This document shows, piece after piece, positions 46,804-57,114 of a DNA stretch of 64,000 nucleotides. Below the pieces are notes generated by a model. The model ran no database searches. It saw nothing but the letters and a program-made list of their open reading frames with translations, and was not told where the DNA came from. How positions within the stretch are numbered: the first letter of the stretch is position 1; each line of letters starts with the position of its first letter. The position numbers and the translations under genes were made by a program. The stretch spans positions 620,001 through 684,000 of the forward strand of contig NZ_CP102770.1 in assembly GCF_038561935.1 (NCBI RefSeq), written 5' to 3'. The stretch is from Myxococcus stipitatus. GTDB taxonomy: Bacteria; Myxococcota; Myxococcia; Myxococcales; Myxococcaceae.

Positions 46804-48243
46804 ATGCCGGCCATGAACGTCCAGACCGCCACCGAATCCTCCGACCGCATCTGGGAGAAGGAAATCCTCCCGGCGCTCGAGCGCTACATCCGCATCCCCA
46901 ACAAGTCGCCGGCCTTCGACCCGGACTGGGTGAAGCATGGCCACATGGAGGCCGCGGTGCAGCTCATCGTGGAGTGGTGCCGCGCGCAGGCGGCCCACCT
47001 GCCGGGCCTCACGCTGGAAGTGGTCCGCCTCAAGGATGAGCAGGGCCGCGACCGCACGCCGGTCATCTACATGGAGATTCCGGGCACGCGCGGCGACGAC
47101 ACCGTGCTGCTCTACGGCCACCTGGACAAGCAGCCGGAGATGACGGGCTGGCGCGAGGACCTGACGCCGTGGACGCCCAAGCGCGAGGGCGACAAGCTCT
47201 ACGGCCGCGGTGGCGCGGATGACGGCTACTCCGCCTTCGCGTCGCTGACGGCGCTGCGCCTCCTGCGCGAGCAGGGCGTGCCGCACGCGCGCTGCGTCGT
47301 CCTCATCGAGGCGTGCGAGGAGAGCGGCAGCTACGACCTGCCCGCGTACATCGAGGCGCTCGCGCCGCGCATCGGCAAGCCGTCGCTGGTGGTGTGCCTG
47401 GACTCGGGCTGCGCCAACTACGAGCAGCTGTGGATGACCACGTCGCTGCGCGGCATGGTGGCGGGCAACCTGCGCGTGGACGTGCTCACCGAGGGCGTCC
47501 ACTCCGGCGACGCCAGCGGCATCGTCGCGTCGTCCTTCCGCGTGCTGCGTCAGGTGCTGTCGCGGGTGGAGGAGCAGGACACGGGCCGCGTCACGGTGCA
47601 GGGCCTGCACGTGGAGATTCCGAAGGAGCGGCGCGAGCAGGCGTCCGCCGCCGCGAAGGTGCTGGGCGAGGAGGTCTTCGCCAAGTTCCCGTGGGTGCCC
47701 GGCATGAAGCCCATGTCGGACGACGGCGCGGAGCTGGTGCTCAACCGCACGTGGCGTCCGGCGCTGTCGGTGACGGCCGTGGACGGCATGCCGTCGCTGC
47801 AGAGCGCGGGCAACGTGCTGCGTCCCTTCACCACGGTGAAGCTGTCCATGCGCATCCCTCCGCGCCTGGAGCCGAAGGCGGCGCAGAAGGCGCTGAAGGA
47901 GGCGCTGGAGAAGGACCCGCCGTACGGCGCGAAGGTGACGTTCGACGGCGACAAGGCCAGCATCGGCTGGGACGCGCCGCCCCTGGCCAGCTGGCTGTCG
48001 CGCGCGGTGGAGTCCGCGTCCGGCACGTACTTCGGCCGGCCGGCCATGGCCATGGGCGAGGGCGGCACCATCCCCTTCATGGGCATGCTGGGCGAGCGCT
48101 TCCCGGAGGCGCAGTTCCTCATCACCGGCCTGCTGGGGCCGGGCAGCAACGCGCACGGGCCCAACGAGTTCCTGCACGTCCCCACCGGCAAGAAGCTCAC
48201 GTGCTGCGTGGCCAGCGTCATCGCCGAGCACTTCAAGCGCTGA
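46804..48243 (+). CDS. M20 family metallopeptidase
   Basis: The product has 479 residues (or 476 from the ATG at 46813). The two-metal site is visible: YGHLDKQPE (H and D), GRGGADDGYSAF (bridging D), EACEESGS (catalytic and metal Glu), LDSGCAN, and the distal HGPNEFLHVP. This matches the M20 peptidase group that cleaves dipeptides or N-acyl amino acids in the cytoplasm. No signal peptide is present. Exact substrate is unknown. A bidirectional hairpin follows between it and the convergent kinase. Confidence 0.9.
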   Translation: MPAMNVQTATESSDRIWEKEILPALERYIRIPNKSPAFDPDWVKHGHMEAAVQLIVEWCRAQAAHLPGLTLEVVRLKDEQGRDRTPVIYMEIPGTRGDDTVLLYGHLDKQPEMTGWREDLTPWTPKREGDKLYGRGGADDGYSAFASLTALRLLREQGVPHARCVVLIEACEESGSYDLPAYIEALAPRIGKPSLVVCLDSGCANYEQLWMTTSLRGMVAGNLRVDVLTEGVHSGDASGIVASSFRVLRQVLSRVEEQDTGRVTVQGLHVEIPKERREQASAAAKVLGEEVFAKFPWVPGMKPMSDDGAELVLNRTWRPALSVTAVDGMPSLQSAGNVLRPFTTVKLSMRIPPRLEPKAAQKALKEALEKDPPYGAKVTFDGDKASIGWDAPPLASWLSRAVESASGTYFGRPAMAMGEGGTIPFMGMLGERFPEAQFLITGLLGPGSNAHGPNEFLHVPTGKKLTCCVASVIAEHFKR

Positions 48244-48276
48244 GGTCCGACGCGCGCGTCTCGCAATGACTTGCGG

Positions 48277-48303
48277 CTCCGGCGAGCCACCGACTCGCCG
48301 GAG
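48277..48303. terminator. Bidirectional hairpin between M20 peptidase and kinase
   Basis: CTCCGGCGAG (48277-48286) pairs perfectly with CTCGCCGGAG (48294-48303), loop 7 nt. It lies in the 81-bp gap between convergent genes and probably ends both transcripts. Confidence 0.7.
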
Positions 48304-48324
48304 GTCCATCGAGAGGGGCTGGCT

Positions 48325-49953
48325 TCAGCGGCCCGTCTTGATGCCCAGGTTGCCGCCCGGTGAGCTCCCGGGCCGCTTGGGATTCGGAGTGCCGGTGGGC
48401 TTGCCGCCCTGGCGCCGCAGCTCCAGGCGCAGCTCGTCGTCGGCGGCGGAGACCTCGCGTGTCACCGGCTCGTAGCCGTTGAGCGCCAGCGTCACCGCCA
48501 CCATGGGCGCGCCCTGCTCCAGCTCCAGCTTCATGGGCGTCACGCCGCGCTCCTCGCCGCCCACGCTCACCGTGGCGCCGGGGGGCTCGGTGATGACGGG
48601 CAGCTCCACCATCTTCACCGGCTCCGGTGCGGGCTTGGGCGGCGGGGTGACGGGCCGCTCGGGCTCCACGTGGACCTGCCGCGGCTGGGTCGGCGGCGTG
48701 GTCGCGGGCTGCCGCAGGAAGACCACGGCCGCGCCGGCCGCCACCAGCAGGCTCGCGCCCGCGATGATGACGGGCACCCACGGCACGCGCCGGCCCTCCG
48801 CGTTGGGCGCGCGGTCCATGGGGGCGGTGCCACGCGTGCGGTCATTCACCACCGCGCCCGGGGCTCCCAGCGCCGCCGTCTGGTGCTTGGAGCGAGTGCC
48901 CGAGCGCGGCTGCCGCGAGCCGGACGTGCGCCCGCTGGTGCCGCCGCCCACGCCGCTCAGCGACGAGTTGGAGCGCGAGTCCAGGTCCGCGTCCTCGGCC
49001 AGCTGGTCCAGCCGCGCCGGGTCCGTCTCCGCGTTGATGCGCTCCGTGTACAGCTCCCGCAGGTACGCCGACAGGTGCGCGCTGCTGGAGGGCACACGCT
49101 GGTTGAGCGCGAAGTCCTCCAGCGCCAGCCGCAGGGCCCCGCAGTCCGGATAGCGCTCGTCCGGGGTCGGGGCCAGGGCCTTGAGCACCACCTCGTCCAG
49201 CCCCGGCGGCAGCTTGGGGTTGAGCTGGGACGGACGCGGCACCTGGCAGTCCTTCACCAGCCGCAGCGTCATCATGTCCGAGTCGCCCTTGAACAGGCGC
49301 TTGCCCGTGAGCAGCTCCCACATCACCACGCCCAGCGCGAACTGGTCGCTGCGCGCGTCGATGGCGAGCCCGCCCGCCTGCTCCGGGGACATGTAGGGAT
49401 ACTTCCCCTTCAGCACGCCGGTGGCGGTGTTCGCGCTGCTGGTGGCGGCTTTGGCCACACCGAAGTCGATGACCTTCACCCCGCCGTCGAAGCCGACGAG
49501 AATGTTCTGCGGCGACACGTCCCGGTGGACCAGCCGCATGGGCTTGCCCTGCACGTCGCGCGCCTGGTGCGCGTAGTGAAGCCCCGCCGCCGCGTCCGCG
49601 ATGATGCGCAGAATCATCCCCACCGACAGGGGCTTGCCCTGCGCGCGGGAGAACTTGTCCAGCCTCCGTACGTCGTCGCCCTGGACGTACTCCATGGCCA
49701 GACAGTGCCGGCCCTCAATCTGCGACAGGTCCAGGATGGTGATGAGGTTGGGGTGCGTCAGCCGAGCGACCAACCCCGCTTCATCCAAGAACATCGACAA
49801 GAACTCATCGTCCTCCGCCAGATGGGGAAGGATGAGCTTCAGGACCACCAGCCGCTCGAAACCCGTTCCATGCTCACGGGCCAGGAAGACCTGACCCATG
49901 CCGCCGGAGGCAATCTTCCGCAGCAACTCGTACTTACCGAATGGCACCGCCAT
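48325..49953 (-). CDS. Ser/Thr protein kinase with C-terminal PEGA domain
   Basis: The 542-residue protein has a PknB-type kinase domain (about 7-275): IASGGMGQVFLA, K39 in VVLKLI, the catalytic loop LVHRDVSPQN (D145) and DFG at 163-165. A Ser/Gly-rich linker (about 320-385) precedes one transmembrane helix (VPVIIAGASLLVAAGAAVVF), a Pro-rich spacer and an extracytoplasmic PEGA domain (LPVITEPPGATVSVGGEER). The arrangement is a classic myxobacterial eukaryotic-like receptor kinase. Its ligand and targets are unknown. The ATG at 49953 has no obvious ribosome site. Confidence 0.93.
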   Translation of the reverse strand: MAVPFGKYELLRKIASGGMGQVFLAREHGTGFERLVVLKLILPHLAEDDEFLSMFLDEAGLVARLTHPNLITILDLSQIEGRHCLAMEYVQGDDVRRLDKFSRAQGKPLSVGMILRIIADAAAGLHYAHQARDVQGKPMRLVHRDVSPQNILVGFDGGVKVIDFGVAKAATSSANTATGVLKGKYPYMSPEQAGGLAIDARSDQFALGVVMWELLTGKRLFKGDSDMMTLRLVKDCQVPRPSQLNPKLPPGLDEVVLKALAPTPDERYPDCGALRLALEDFALNQRVPSSSAHLSAYLRELYTERINAETDPARLDQLAEDADLDSRSNSSLSGVGGGTSGRTSGSRQPRSGTRSKHQTAALGAPGAVVNDRTRGTAPMDRAPNAEGRRVPWVPVIIAGASLLVAAGAAVVFLRQPATTPPTQPRQVHVEPERPVTPPPKPAPEPVKMVELPVITEPPGATVSVGGEERGVTPMKLELEQGAPMVAVTLALNGYEPVTREVSAADDELRLELRRQGGKPTGTPNPKRPGSSPGGNLGIKTGR

Positions 49954-50052
49954 GATGTCCGGCGAGAATATCTTCCTTTCTCACCGTGCGGGAAATGACC
50001 AGTCGGCTGTCACCCCACATTGACGACGGCGGGGTGAAGGTCTGGGTAGGTG

Positions 50053-50814
50053 TCAGGCCTTCATCCGGTAACCTGAGCGGAGCACCAGGTACGAGACGAC
50101 GGTGGCCACCACGGCGACGCCCGCGAGGATGCCGGCGCCGAGCAGCGGCGAGTACATGCTCCTGCCCAGCATCCCGTAGCGCAGCCCTTCCACCATGTAG
50201 ACCATGGGGTTGAAGAGGCTGAGGGTGTTCCAGGGCGCGGGCAGCTCCCGCACCGAATAGAACACGCCGCCCAGGAAGGTGAGGGGCAGCATCACGAAGG
50301 TGGGGAAGAAGTTGATCTGCTCGAACTTCTCCGCCCACACGGCGGCGAGCATGCCCAGCACGCTGAACACGTAGGACGAGATGAGCAGGAAGTACGCGGC
50401 CACGCCCGCGTGCGGCAGGCTGAAGCCGGTGAAGAGCCCGGCCACCATCCACGTGAGGCCGCCCACCACGAGGCCGCGCACCATGGCGCCGCCGATGAAG
50501 CCCGCCATCAGCTCACCGGGGCCCAGGGGCGCCACCAGCAGGTCCACCACCGTGCCCTGAATCTTGGTGATGAACAGAGACGAGGAGCTGTTGAGGAAGG
50601 CGTTGTTGGCGATGCCCAGGAACACCAGGCCCGGCACGATGAAGTGCAGGTACGGCGAGCCCTCCACCTCGTGCACCCGCGTGGAGAGCGAGTAGCCGAA
50701 GACGATGAAGTACAGCGTGGTGCTGATGAGCGGTGAAAGGACGGTCTGCCCCGGCACGCGCAAGAAGCGCCGGACCTCCTTCACGAACAGCGTCTGCATC
50801 CCGGTGATGTTCAT
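50053..50814 (-). CDS. ABC-2 type transport permease (YadH-like)
   Basis: The 253-residue integral membrane protein has six hydrophobic segments and the ABC-2 permease layout. It aligns by eye with E. coli YadH (LYFIVFGYSLSTRV, LHFIVPGLVFLGIANNAF, LLVAPLGPGELM, TFLGGVFYSVRELP, MVYMVEGLRYGMLG). It exports an unidentified lipid, polysaccharide or drug together with the ATPase encoded 12 bp upstream. Both genes are on the same strand and form an operon. Confidence 0.9.
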   Translation of the reverse strand: MNITGMQTLFVKEVRRFLRVPGQTVLSPLISTTLYFIVFGYSLSTRVHEVEGSPYLHFIVPGLVFLGIANNAFLNSSSSLFITKIQGTVVDLLVAPLGPGELMAGFIGGAMVRGLVVGGLTWMVAGLFTGFSLPHAGVAAYFLLISSYVFSVLGMLAAVWAEKFEQINFFPTFVMLPLTFLGGVFYSVRELPAPWNTLSLFNPMVYMVEGLRYGMLGRSMYSPLLGAGILAGVAVVATVVSYLVLRSGYRMKA

Positions 50815-50826
50815 GGGTGTCTGTGT

Positions 50827-51768
50827 TCAGGCGGCCTGGGTGGAGGGACGGCCGCGGAGGACCTCCAGCAGGACGTCCTCCAGCCGGGAGCGCCGCGTCT
50901 CCACGTCGGCGATGGGGAGTCCTTCCGCGTACAGCACGCGGAGCAGGTCTCCGGCGGGGGCCACGCCCTCGCGTTCCACATAGGTGAGCGAGCGGCCGTC
51001 CTCGGCCAGTCGCGCGGTGAAGCGGCGCACCGCCTCGGACAGCGTCGTCTGCGGCGCGTCGAAGGTGACGACCACGCGCTTCTCTCCGAAGCGCTTGAGC
51101 AGCGTGGCCTTGTCCTCGACCATCAGCAGCTTGCCCTCGTTGATGATGCCCACGCGGTCCGCCAGCTCCTCCGCCTCTTCCAGGTAGTGCGTGGTGAGGA
51201 CGATGGTGGTGCCCTGCGAGGCCAGCTTGCGCACGTACGTCCACAGGTCGCGGCGCAGCTCCACGTCCACGCCCGCGGTGGGCTCATCCAGGAAGACGAG
51301 CCTGGGCTTGTGCACCAGCGCCTTGGCGATGAGCAGCCGGCGCTTCATGCCGCCCGACAGCGCGCGCGTGAGCGAGTCCTTCTTCGTGTGGAGGTTGAGG
51401 GCGGTGAGCACCTCGTCCACGCGGGCCTCGTCGCGCTTCTGGCCGTAGAAGCCCTGCTGGATGCGCAGCGACTCCGCCACGGTGAAGAACGGGTCGAAGT
51501 TGATCTCCTGCGGCACCAGGCCCACCTGGTAGCGCGGGCCCACCGGGTCCTTGTCCAGGTCCTGGCCGAAGACGCGGATGGCGCCCTCGGTCTTCTTCAC
51601 CAGGCCGCAGACGCTGCCAATCATCGTCGTCTTGCCCGCCCCGTTGGGCCCCAGCAGCGCGAAGATCTCCCCCGCCTGGATGGTGAGGTTCATCTGGTGC
51701 AACGCGGTGAACGAGCCGTAGCGCTTCGTGAGCCCCTGAAGCTCCAGGGCGGGGGTGGGGGTCGACAT
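50827..51768 (-). CDS. ABC transporter ATP-binding protein (YadG-like)
   Basis: The 313-residue ATPase starts at an ATG with GGAGG 7 nt upstream. Walker A is [10 protein letters not shown], the signature LSGGMKRRLLIAKAL, Walker B LVFLDEPTAGVD, and the H-loop TTHYLEEAEELADRVG. The segment LVPQEINFDPFFTV closely matches E. coli YadG. The C-terminal 90 residues are an accessory domain seen in ABC-2 ATPases. It energises export through the permease encoded directly downstream. Confidence 0.93.
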   Translation of the reverse strand: MSTPTPALELQGLTKRYGSFTALHQMNLTIQAGEIFALLGPNGAGKTTMIGSVCGLVKKTEGAIRVFGQDLDKDPVGPRYQVGLVPQEINFDPFFTVAESLRIQQGFYGQKRDEARVDEVLTALNLHTKKDSLTRALSGGMKRRLLIAKALVHKPRLVFLDEPTAGVDVELRRDLWTYVRKLASQGTTIVLTTHYLEEAEELADRVGIINEGKLLMVEDKATLLKRFGEKRVVVTFDAPQTTLSEAVRRFTARLAEDGRSLTYVEREGVAPAGDLLRVLYAEGLPIADVETRRSRLEDVLLEVLRGRPSTQAA

Positions 51769-51858
51769 GGCGCCGCCTCCTGTAACACCTTCGCAGGCGC
51801 GGCGCTTGTCTCGTGCGGGGACTTTTTCCCCAGGCCCCACGCGGCGTGTCGCGGCGTG

Positions 51859-52266
51859 TTACGGCGTGCAGGTGAAGAAGGCATCCGTGCTCGCCGACGC
51901 GCCCAGTGAGTCCATGACGGTGTAGTTCACCTGGGCCTGGAGGGACGCGGTGCAGCGGCCGTTGGCGCGGGAGACGCCGTCCCCCATGGGCATCATCGTG
52001 AAGATGGTGCTGTTGGCGACCCCCGTCCAGTTGAAGAACGTATAGGGCGGCGTGCCGCCCGTGGCCGTGCCATCACAGGTGAAGTTGGGCCGGCCGAAGC
52101 CCTGCATGGCACAGCTCGTGATGGTCGCCGTCACCGGTGTCAGCGCCTGACGGGCCACCTGCTCGGGAGCCGAGGAGTCCCCGCCCTCGGGCGGCCCCCC
52201 GCATGCGGAAGCGAGCAGGGACACCAACAACACCGTCGGACGGAAGACGCGGGCGAACGCGGTCAT
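51859..52266 (-). CDS. Small lipoprotein (135 residues)
   Basis: The ATG at 52266 has AGGAGG 5 nt upstream. The signal peptide (MTAFARVFRPTVLLVSLLAS) ends in a lipobox (LASAC), followed by a short Gly/Glu/Pro-rich spacer. The body is an Ig-like beta domain of the type TATGGTPPYTFFNWTGVANS with cysteines at about 52, 64, 104 and 133 that may form disulfides. No enzymatic motif is seen. It is probably surface exposed; function is unknown. Confidence 0.72.
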   Translation of the reverse strand: MTAFARVFRPTVLLVSLLASACGGPPEGGDSSAPEQVARQALTPVTATITSCAMQGFGRPNFTCDGTATGGTPPYTFFNWTGVANSTIFTMMPMGDGVSRANGRCTASLQAQVNYTVMDSLGASASTDAFFTCTP

Positions 52267-52404
52267 CACTACCTCCTGGCTGATGGGGAAGCCCAGACGC
52301 TAGGAGGCGACCGGTGGTGGATGCAAACCCGTCAAGCGCCTTGAGTGCGCTGTGCCACCCTGCTATCCGCGAGCCCCCCAACCGCTCGGAGCAGGAAGCC
52401 CCAG

Positions 52405-54084
<1,680 letters not shown>

Positions 54085-54096
54085 TGCAATGGCAAA

Positions 54097-54127
54097 CACT
54101 CCCCTTTCTCCCAGAGGGAGGGGAGTG
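54097..54127 (+). terminator. Hairpin after ettA
   Basis: CACTCCCCT (54097-54105) pairs perfectly with AGGGGAGTG (54119-54127), loop 13 nt. No T-run follows; likely terminator of ettA. Confidence 0.6.
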
Positions 54128-54178
54128 CGCGGTCTCCAAAAGTTGATGTGTGTTCACTCCGGGTTCTAGTTTCCGGCC

Positions 54179-54676
54179 ATGAACCTTCGACTCGACTGGC
54201 TGTGGACGGGAGTGGTGGCCGCGGTGCTGGGCCTGGCGGCATGCAGTGGTGGGGGCACGGGCGAGGAGCCGAACCCGCTCGAGTCCTCCGAGGCCGCGCT
54301 GTGCACCGTGGAGCAGACGTGCGCGAGCGGCGCGCCGGTGACGTGCTCGTCGGCGACCAGCGCCTGTCTGTCGAGCCCGGACAACGGAGGCTGGGTGGAG
54401 TGCGACGGCGTGCGCACGTACTGTCCTCCCCCGTGTACCTGCGGGAGCACGCGCTACACGGTGTCCCGGTATGGCGAGGGCGCGACGTGTGGCGAGGCGG
54501 CGAGCCTGGCGCGCTCCTTCCTCGCCGACGAGGTGGCGGACCAGTGCCCCGCCGGCGGGTGCAACAGCTCCGACGCGTTGGGCCGCTGCACGCCCCTGGG
54601 CCCCAACCGGACGGATGGCTTCCGGATGACCATCACCCGGACGTTCTCCTGCAAGGAGCCGCTGAACTGCCGGTAG
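54179..54676 (+). CDS. Cys-rich lipoprotein A (165 residues)
   Basis: The signal peptide ends in a lipobox (LGLAAC, C22). The mature protein has many cysteines. Its C-terminal 80 residues carry CTCGSTRYT, a YG..C segment, QCPAGGCN, LGRC, PNRTDGF and RTFSC. The same pattern recurs in the next gene. An N-terminal half (TCASGAPVTCSSATSACLSS) is unique to this copy. Disulfide-stabilised folding outside the cytoplasm is likely. I do not recognise a named family. Confidence 0.72.
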   Translation: MNLRLDWLWTGVVAAVLGLAACSGGGTGEEPNPLESSEAALCTVEQTCASGAPVTCSSATSACLSSPDNGGWVECDGVRTYCPPPCTCGSTRYTVSRYGEGATCGEAASLARSFLADEVADQCPAGGCNSSDALGRCTPLGPNRTDGFRMTITRTFSCKEPLNCR

Positions 54677-54734
54677 CCGCCTGGTGGTTTCCCACGATGG
54701 AGGCCGCCGTGACGCGGTCTCTATCGTGGCTCGT

Positions 54735-55118
54735 ATGCGGATACACACCGGTGGCATGTGGACTGTCGGGGCCCTGCTGGGGCTCCTGGCGCTGAGTGGT
54801 TGCAACGCGGGTGGCGAGGACCAGGGCTTGCTGGAGGGCTCCGCTCCGGAGGTCTCCACGCTCTCCCAGCCGCCCGAGAAGACCGAGGAGGTGCTGGCCT
54901 GCACCTGCGGCACCACGCGGACGACCCTCACCGCGAGCTCGTACGGGTTCCGCTGCACCCAGGCCGAGCAGAACGCCCGCGAGTCGCTCGCGCGGCGGGC
55001 TCTCGCCACGTGTCCCTCGGGCTACTGCAACGTGGTGGAGACGCTGGGGCCCTGCGAGCGCCAGCCCGACAACCGCTATCGCGGCGCGGTGCATTGGACC
55101 TTCTCCTGTTGCCTGTAG
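54735..55118 (+). CDS. Cys-rich lipoprotein B (127 residues), paralog of A
   Basis: The signal peptide ends in a lipobox (LALSGC, C23). After a linker of about 40 residues the C-terminal domain repeats the motif of lipoprotein A: CTCGTTRTT, SYGFRC, TCPSGYCN, TLGPC, DNRYRG and WTFSC, giving seven matching cysteines. It lacks the extra N-terminal Cys cluster of A. The ATG at 54735 or 54756 may be used. The 58-bp gap after A suggests one transcript. Confidence 0.7.
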   Translation: MRIHTGGMWTVGALLGLLALSGCNAGGEDQGLLEGSAPEVSTLSQPPEKTEEVLACTCGTTRTTLTASSYGFRCTQAEQNARESLARRALATCPSGYCNVVETLGPCERQPDNRYRGAVHWTFSCCL

Positions 55119-55171
55119 TTGGGTGGTTTGACTAAAAAATAGTCGTGAGCTTGAAATCTGGATGTGTCGGA

Positions 55172-55187
55172 TTGGCAACGGATTCGC
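55172..55187 (+). promoter_or_regulatory. Possible sigma-54-like promoter
   Basis: TTGGCAACGGATTCGC has GG and GC dinucleotides separated by 10 nt and a TTGGCA start, like a -24/-12 element, but TTGC is TCGC. It lies in a less GC-rich stretch, about 200 bp before the LysM gene. A GACTA-AAAAA-TAGTC mini hairpin (55130-55144) is nearby. Confidence 0.25.
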
Positions 55188-55390
55188 CTGGATTGCGGGA
55201 TTAATGCACCGCATTATCAGGTGGACCCGGAGTGCGTCATCGGACTTCCCCCTCTGAGGCGAGGGAGAAGTCTGGTGGATTCGCAACTTTTGTCGGGGGC
55301 TCTTGAGAATCCCCTTGATGTCTGGTGATGCCCTCTTCCACCTGGCAGTGATTGGGGAGGGTGACTCGGACCACTCAGGGAGCCACCCAC

Positions 55391-57049
55391 ATGTCCGTCA
55401 GGAACAACCCCGGCCGGGACCCGAACTACAGCATTCGTCGCCGTGACACGCTCAGCAAGATCGCCCAGCGGCTCAACGTCCCCATGGACGAGCTGGCGCG
55501 GCACAACAACATCCGCGACGTGAACAAGATTCGCGCGGGCGCCAAGCTGCGAATCCCGCCGCCGCGCGATGGCTTTGACGCGAGTGCTCAGACGACGCAG
55601 CGCACCGACGGCACGCGTCGTCGCTCGAGCACGAGCAATGATGGCTTCGACCCGCGCGTGTCGACCCCGGCGGATGCCCGGAGAACGTCGACCACGACGG
55701 CGGGGACCACGGTGTCGGGGACGCAGAACGGCTACCGCAACATCCAGGACCTGGGCGCCTTCACGCGCGGCGGCTCGAACTCCGAGGCGGCCATCATCGT
55801 GGGCACCTCCGAGGGCAACCGCACGCCCTCGGGCGGCTTCACGGCCAGCTACGGCGGCCACACGGACCCGGGCAACGCCGCGCACAACCGCGGCTCCTTC
55901 TCCTACCAGGGCCCCGGCGCGAGCACGCCGCAGCGGGCGGACGAAATCTGGAACCGCGAGCTCACCAACGCCACGCCCGCCTACGAGCGCGCGGCGCGCG
56001 CGGCGGGCCTGGACCCGAACAACGCGCTGCTGGCGTCCACCTTCATGGACCTGCACACGCAGTCGCCTCGCGCCGCCCGGAACTTCATCAACCGCGAGCT
56101 GCCCCGGCTGGCGCAGGACCCGCGCGGCGTGACGCGCGAGTCGCTGGTCGACGCGCGGGTGAACTCGTACCGCAATGACCGGGGCGAGCTGCGCGCGGCG
56201 GGCTTCGACCACAGCGAGCGGCGGCTGCGCGCGGACCAGACGCGCCGCGAGGGAGCGCTCGTCCGGGCGCTGGACGCGCGCGGCTACAACACGGGCAACA
56301 CGCAGCGGCCCTCCGGCACGGTGGACCGCGACGTGCCCATCCCCACGCCGCGCCCGCGCCGCGAGGCCGACGTCGCCCGGACGTCGAGGACGACGGAGGA
56401 GCGCCCCGCCACCGAGCGCACGACGGGACGGCGCCAGCAGACCTCGGGCCGCACCACCGAGGGCGCCACGCCCACCGACATGAACGACACCGCGCGCGTC
56501 TCCGCGTCCGGTGACCGCCCGGCGACGCAGACGCGCACGCCGTGGATCAGCCAGTACGACTCCCGCCGCGTCGTGGACGCCGGCGACAAGGCGTGCTTCC
56601 GCGCCGCCACGGCGATGGCGCGCGCGGCGGGGGCTCGTGTGACGGGGCCCGGCGACCGCATCCAGCTGGCCACGGCGGAGGGCCCCAACGGCATCACGGT
56701 GAACCGCCAGCAGGCGGAGCGCGGCCGCAACTACATCGACCAGCAGCTGGCCGCGGGCCGTCCGGTGGTGGTGGGCGTCAACCACCGCGAGGGCCGCAAC
56801 GTGGGCAACGCGGACCGCATCACCGACCACTTCGTGGTGATTACGGGCAAGGGCGTGGATGCCCAGGGCCGCACCTTCTACACGTTCAACGACCCGGCCA
56901 CGCGCAACCAGAGCCGCGGCGCGGACACCAACCCCAACAACCGCTTCTACGTGGATGAGCGCACCGGCGGCTTGAGCCGCCCGGGTCCTCGCACGGGCAA
57001 CGTGGTGCAGCGCCAGTTCGAGGTGACGATGGTGCGCCCGAACGCGTAA
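55391..57049 (+). CDS. LysM protein with putative cysteine-peptidase domain
   Basis: The 552-residue protein has no signal peptide. A LysM domain (about 12-57; YSIRRRDTLSKIAQRLNV, then KIRAGAKLRIPP) binds peptidoglycan-type glycans. A middle domain (about 115-295) reads GTSEGNRTPSGGFTASYGGH, with E141 a possible lysozyme-like acid. A disordered Arg/Thr-rich linker follows. The C-terminal domain shows GDKACFRAATAMARA (C402, the only cysteine in the protein), TDHFVVITG (H480) and TFNDPAT (N500/D501), matching the Cys-His-Asn/Asp order of papain/C39-like peptidases. Non-classical export (phage-tail-like or type VI effector) or lysis-dependent release is inferred. GGGAG lies before the ATG. Confidence 0.8.
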   Translation: MSVRNNPGRDPNYSIRRRDTLSKIAQRLNVPMDELARHNNIRDVNKIRAGAKLRIPPPRDGFDASAQTTQRTDGTRRRSSTSNDGFDPRVSTPADARRTSTTTAGTTVSGTQNGYRNIQDLGAFTRGGSNSEAAIIVGTSEGNRTPSGGFTASYGGHTDPGNAAHNRGSFSYQGPGASTPQRADEIWNRELTNATPAYERAARAAGLDPNNALLASTFMDLHTQSPRAARNFINRELPRLAQDPRGVTRESLVDARVNSYRNDRGELRAAGFDHSERRLRADQTRREGALVRALDARGYNTGNTQRPSGTVDRDVPIPTPRPRREADVARTSRTTEERPATERTTGRRQQTSGRTTEGATPTDMNDTARVSASGDRPATQTRTPWISQYDSRRVVDAGDKACFRAATAMARAAGARVTGPGDRIQLATAEGPNGITVNRQQAERGRNYIDQQLAAGRPVVVGVNHREGRNVGNADRITDHFVVITGKGVDAQGRTFYTFNDPATRNQSRGADTNPNNRFYVDERTGGLSRPGPRTGNVVQRQFEVTMVRPNA

Positions 57050-57079
57050 CCGTCCACTTCCTGGAAGGTGTCATGCCCG

Positions 57080-57114
57080 GCGGGCCGTGAATCCAACGGC
57101 CCGCGGGTGCTTTT
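57080..57114 (+). terminator. Intrinsic terminator after LysM gene
   Basis: GCGGGCCGT (57080-57088) pairs perfectly with ACGGCCCGC (57096-57104), loop 7 nt, followed by GGGTGC and TTTT (57111-57114). It overlaps the stop codon of the convergent PH-domain gene. Confidence 0.8.
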
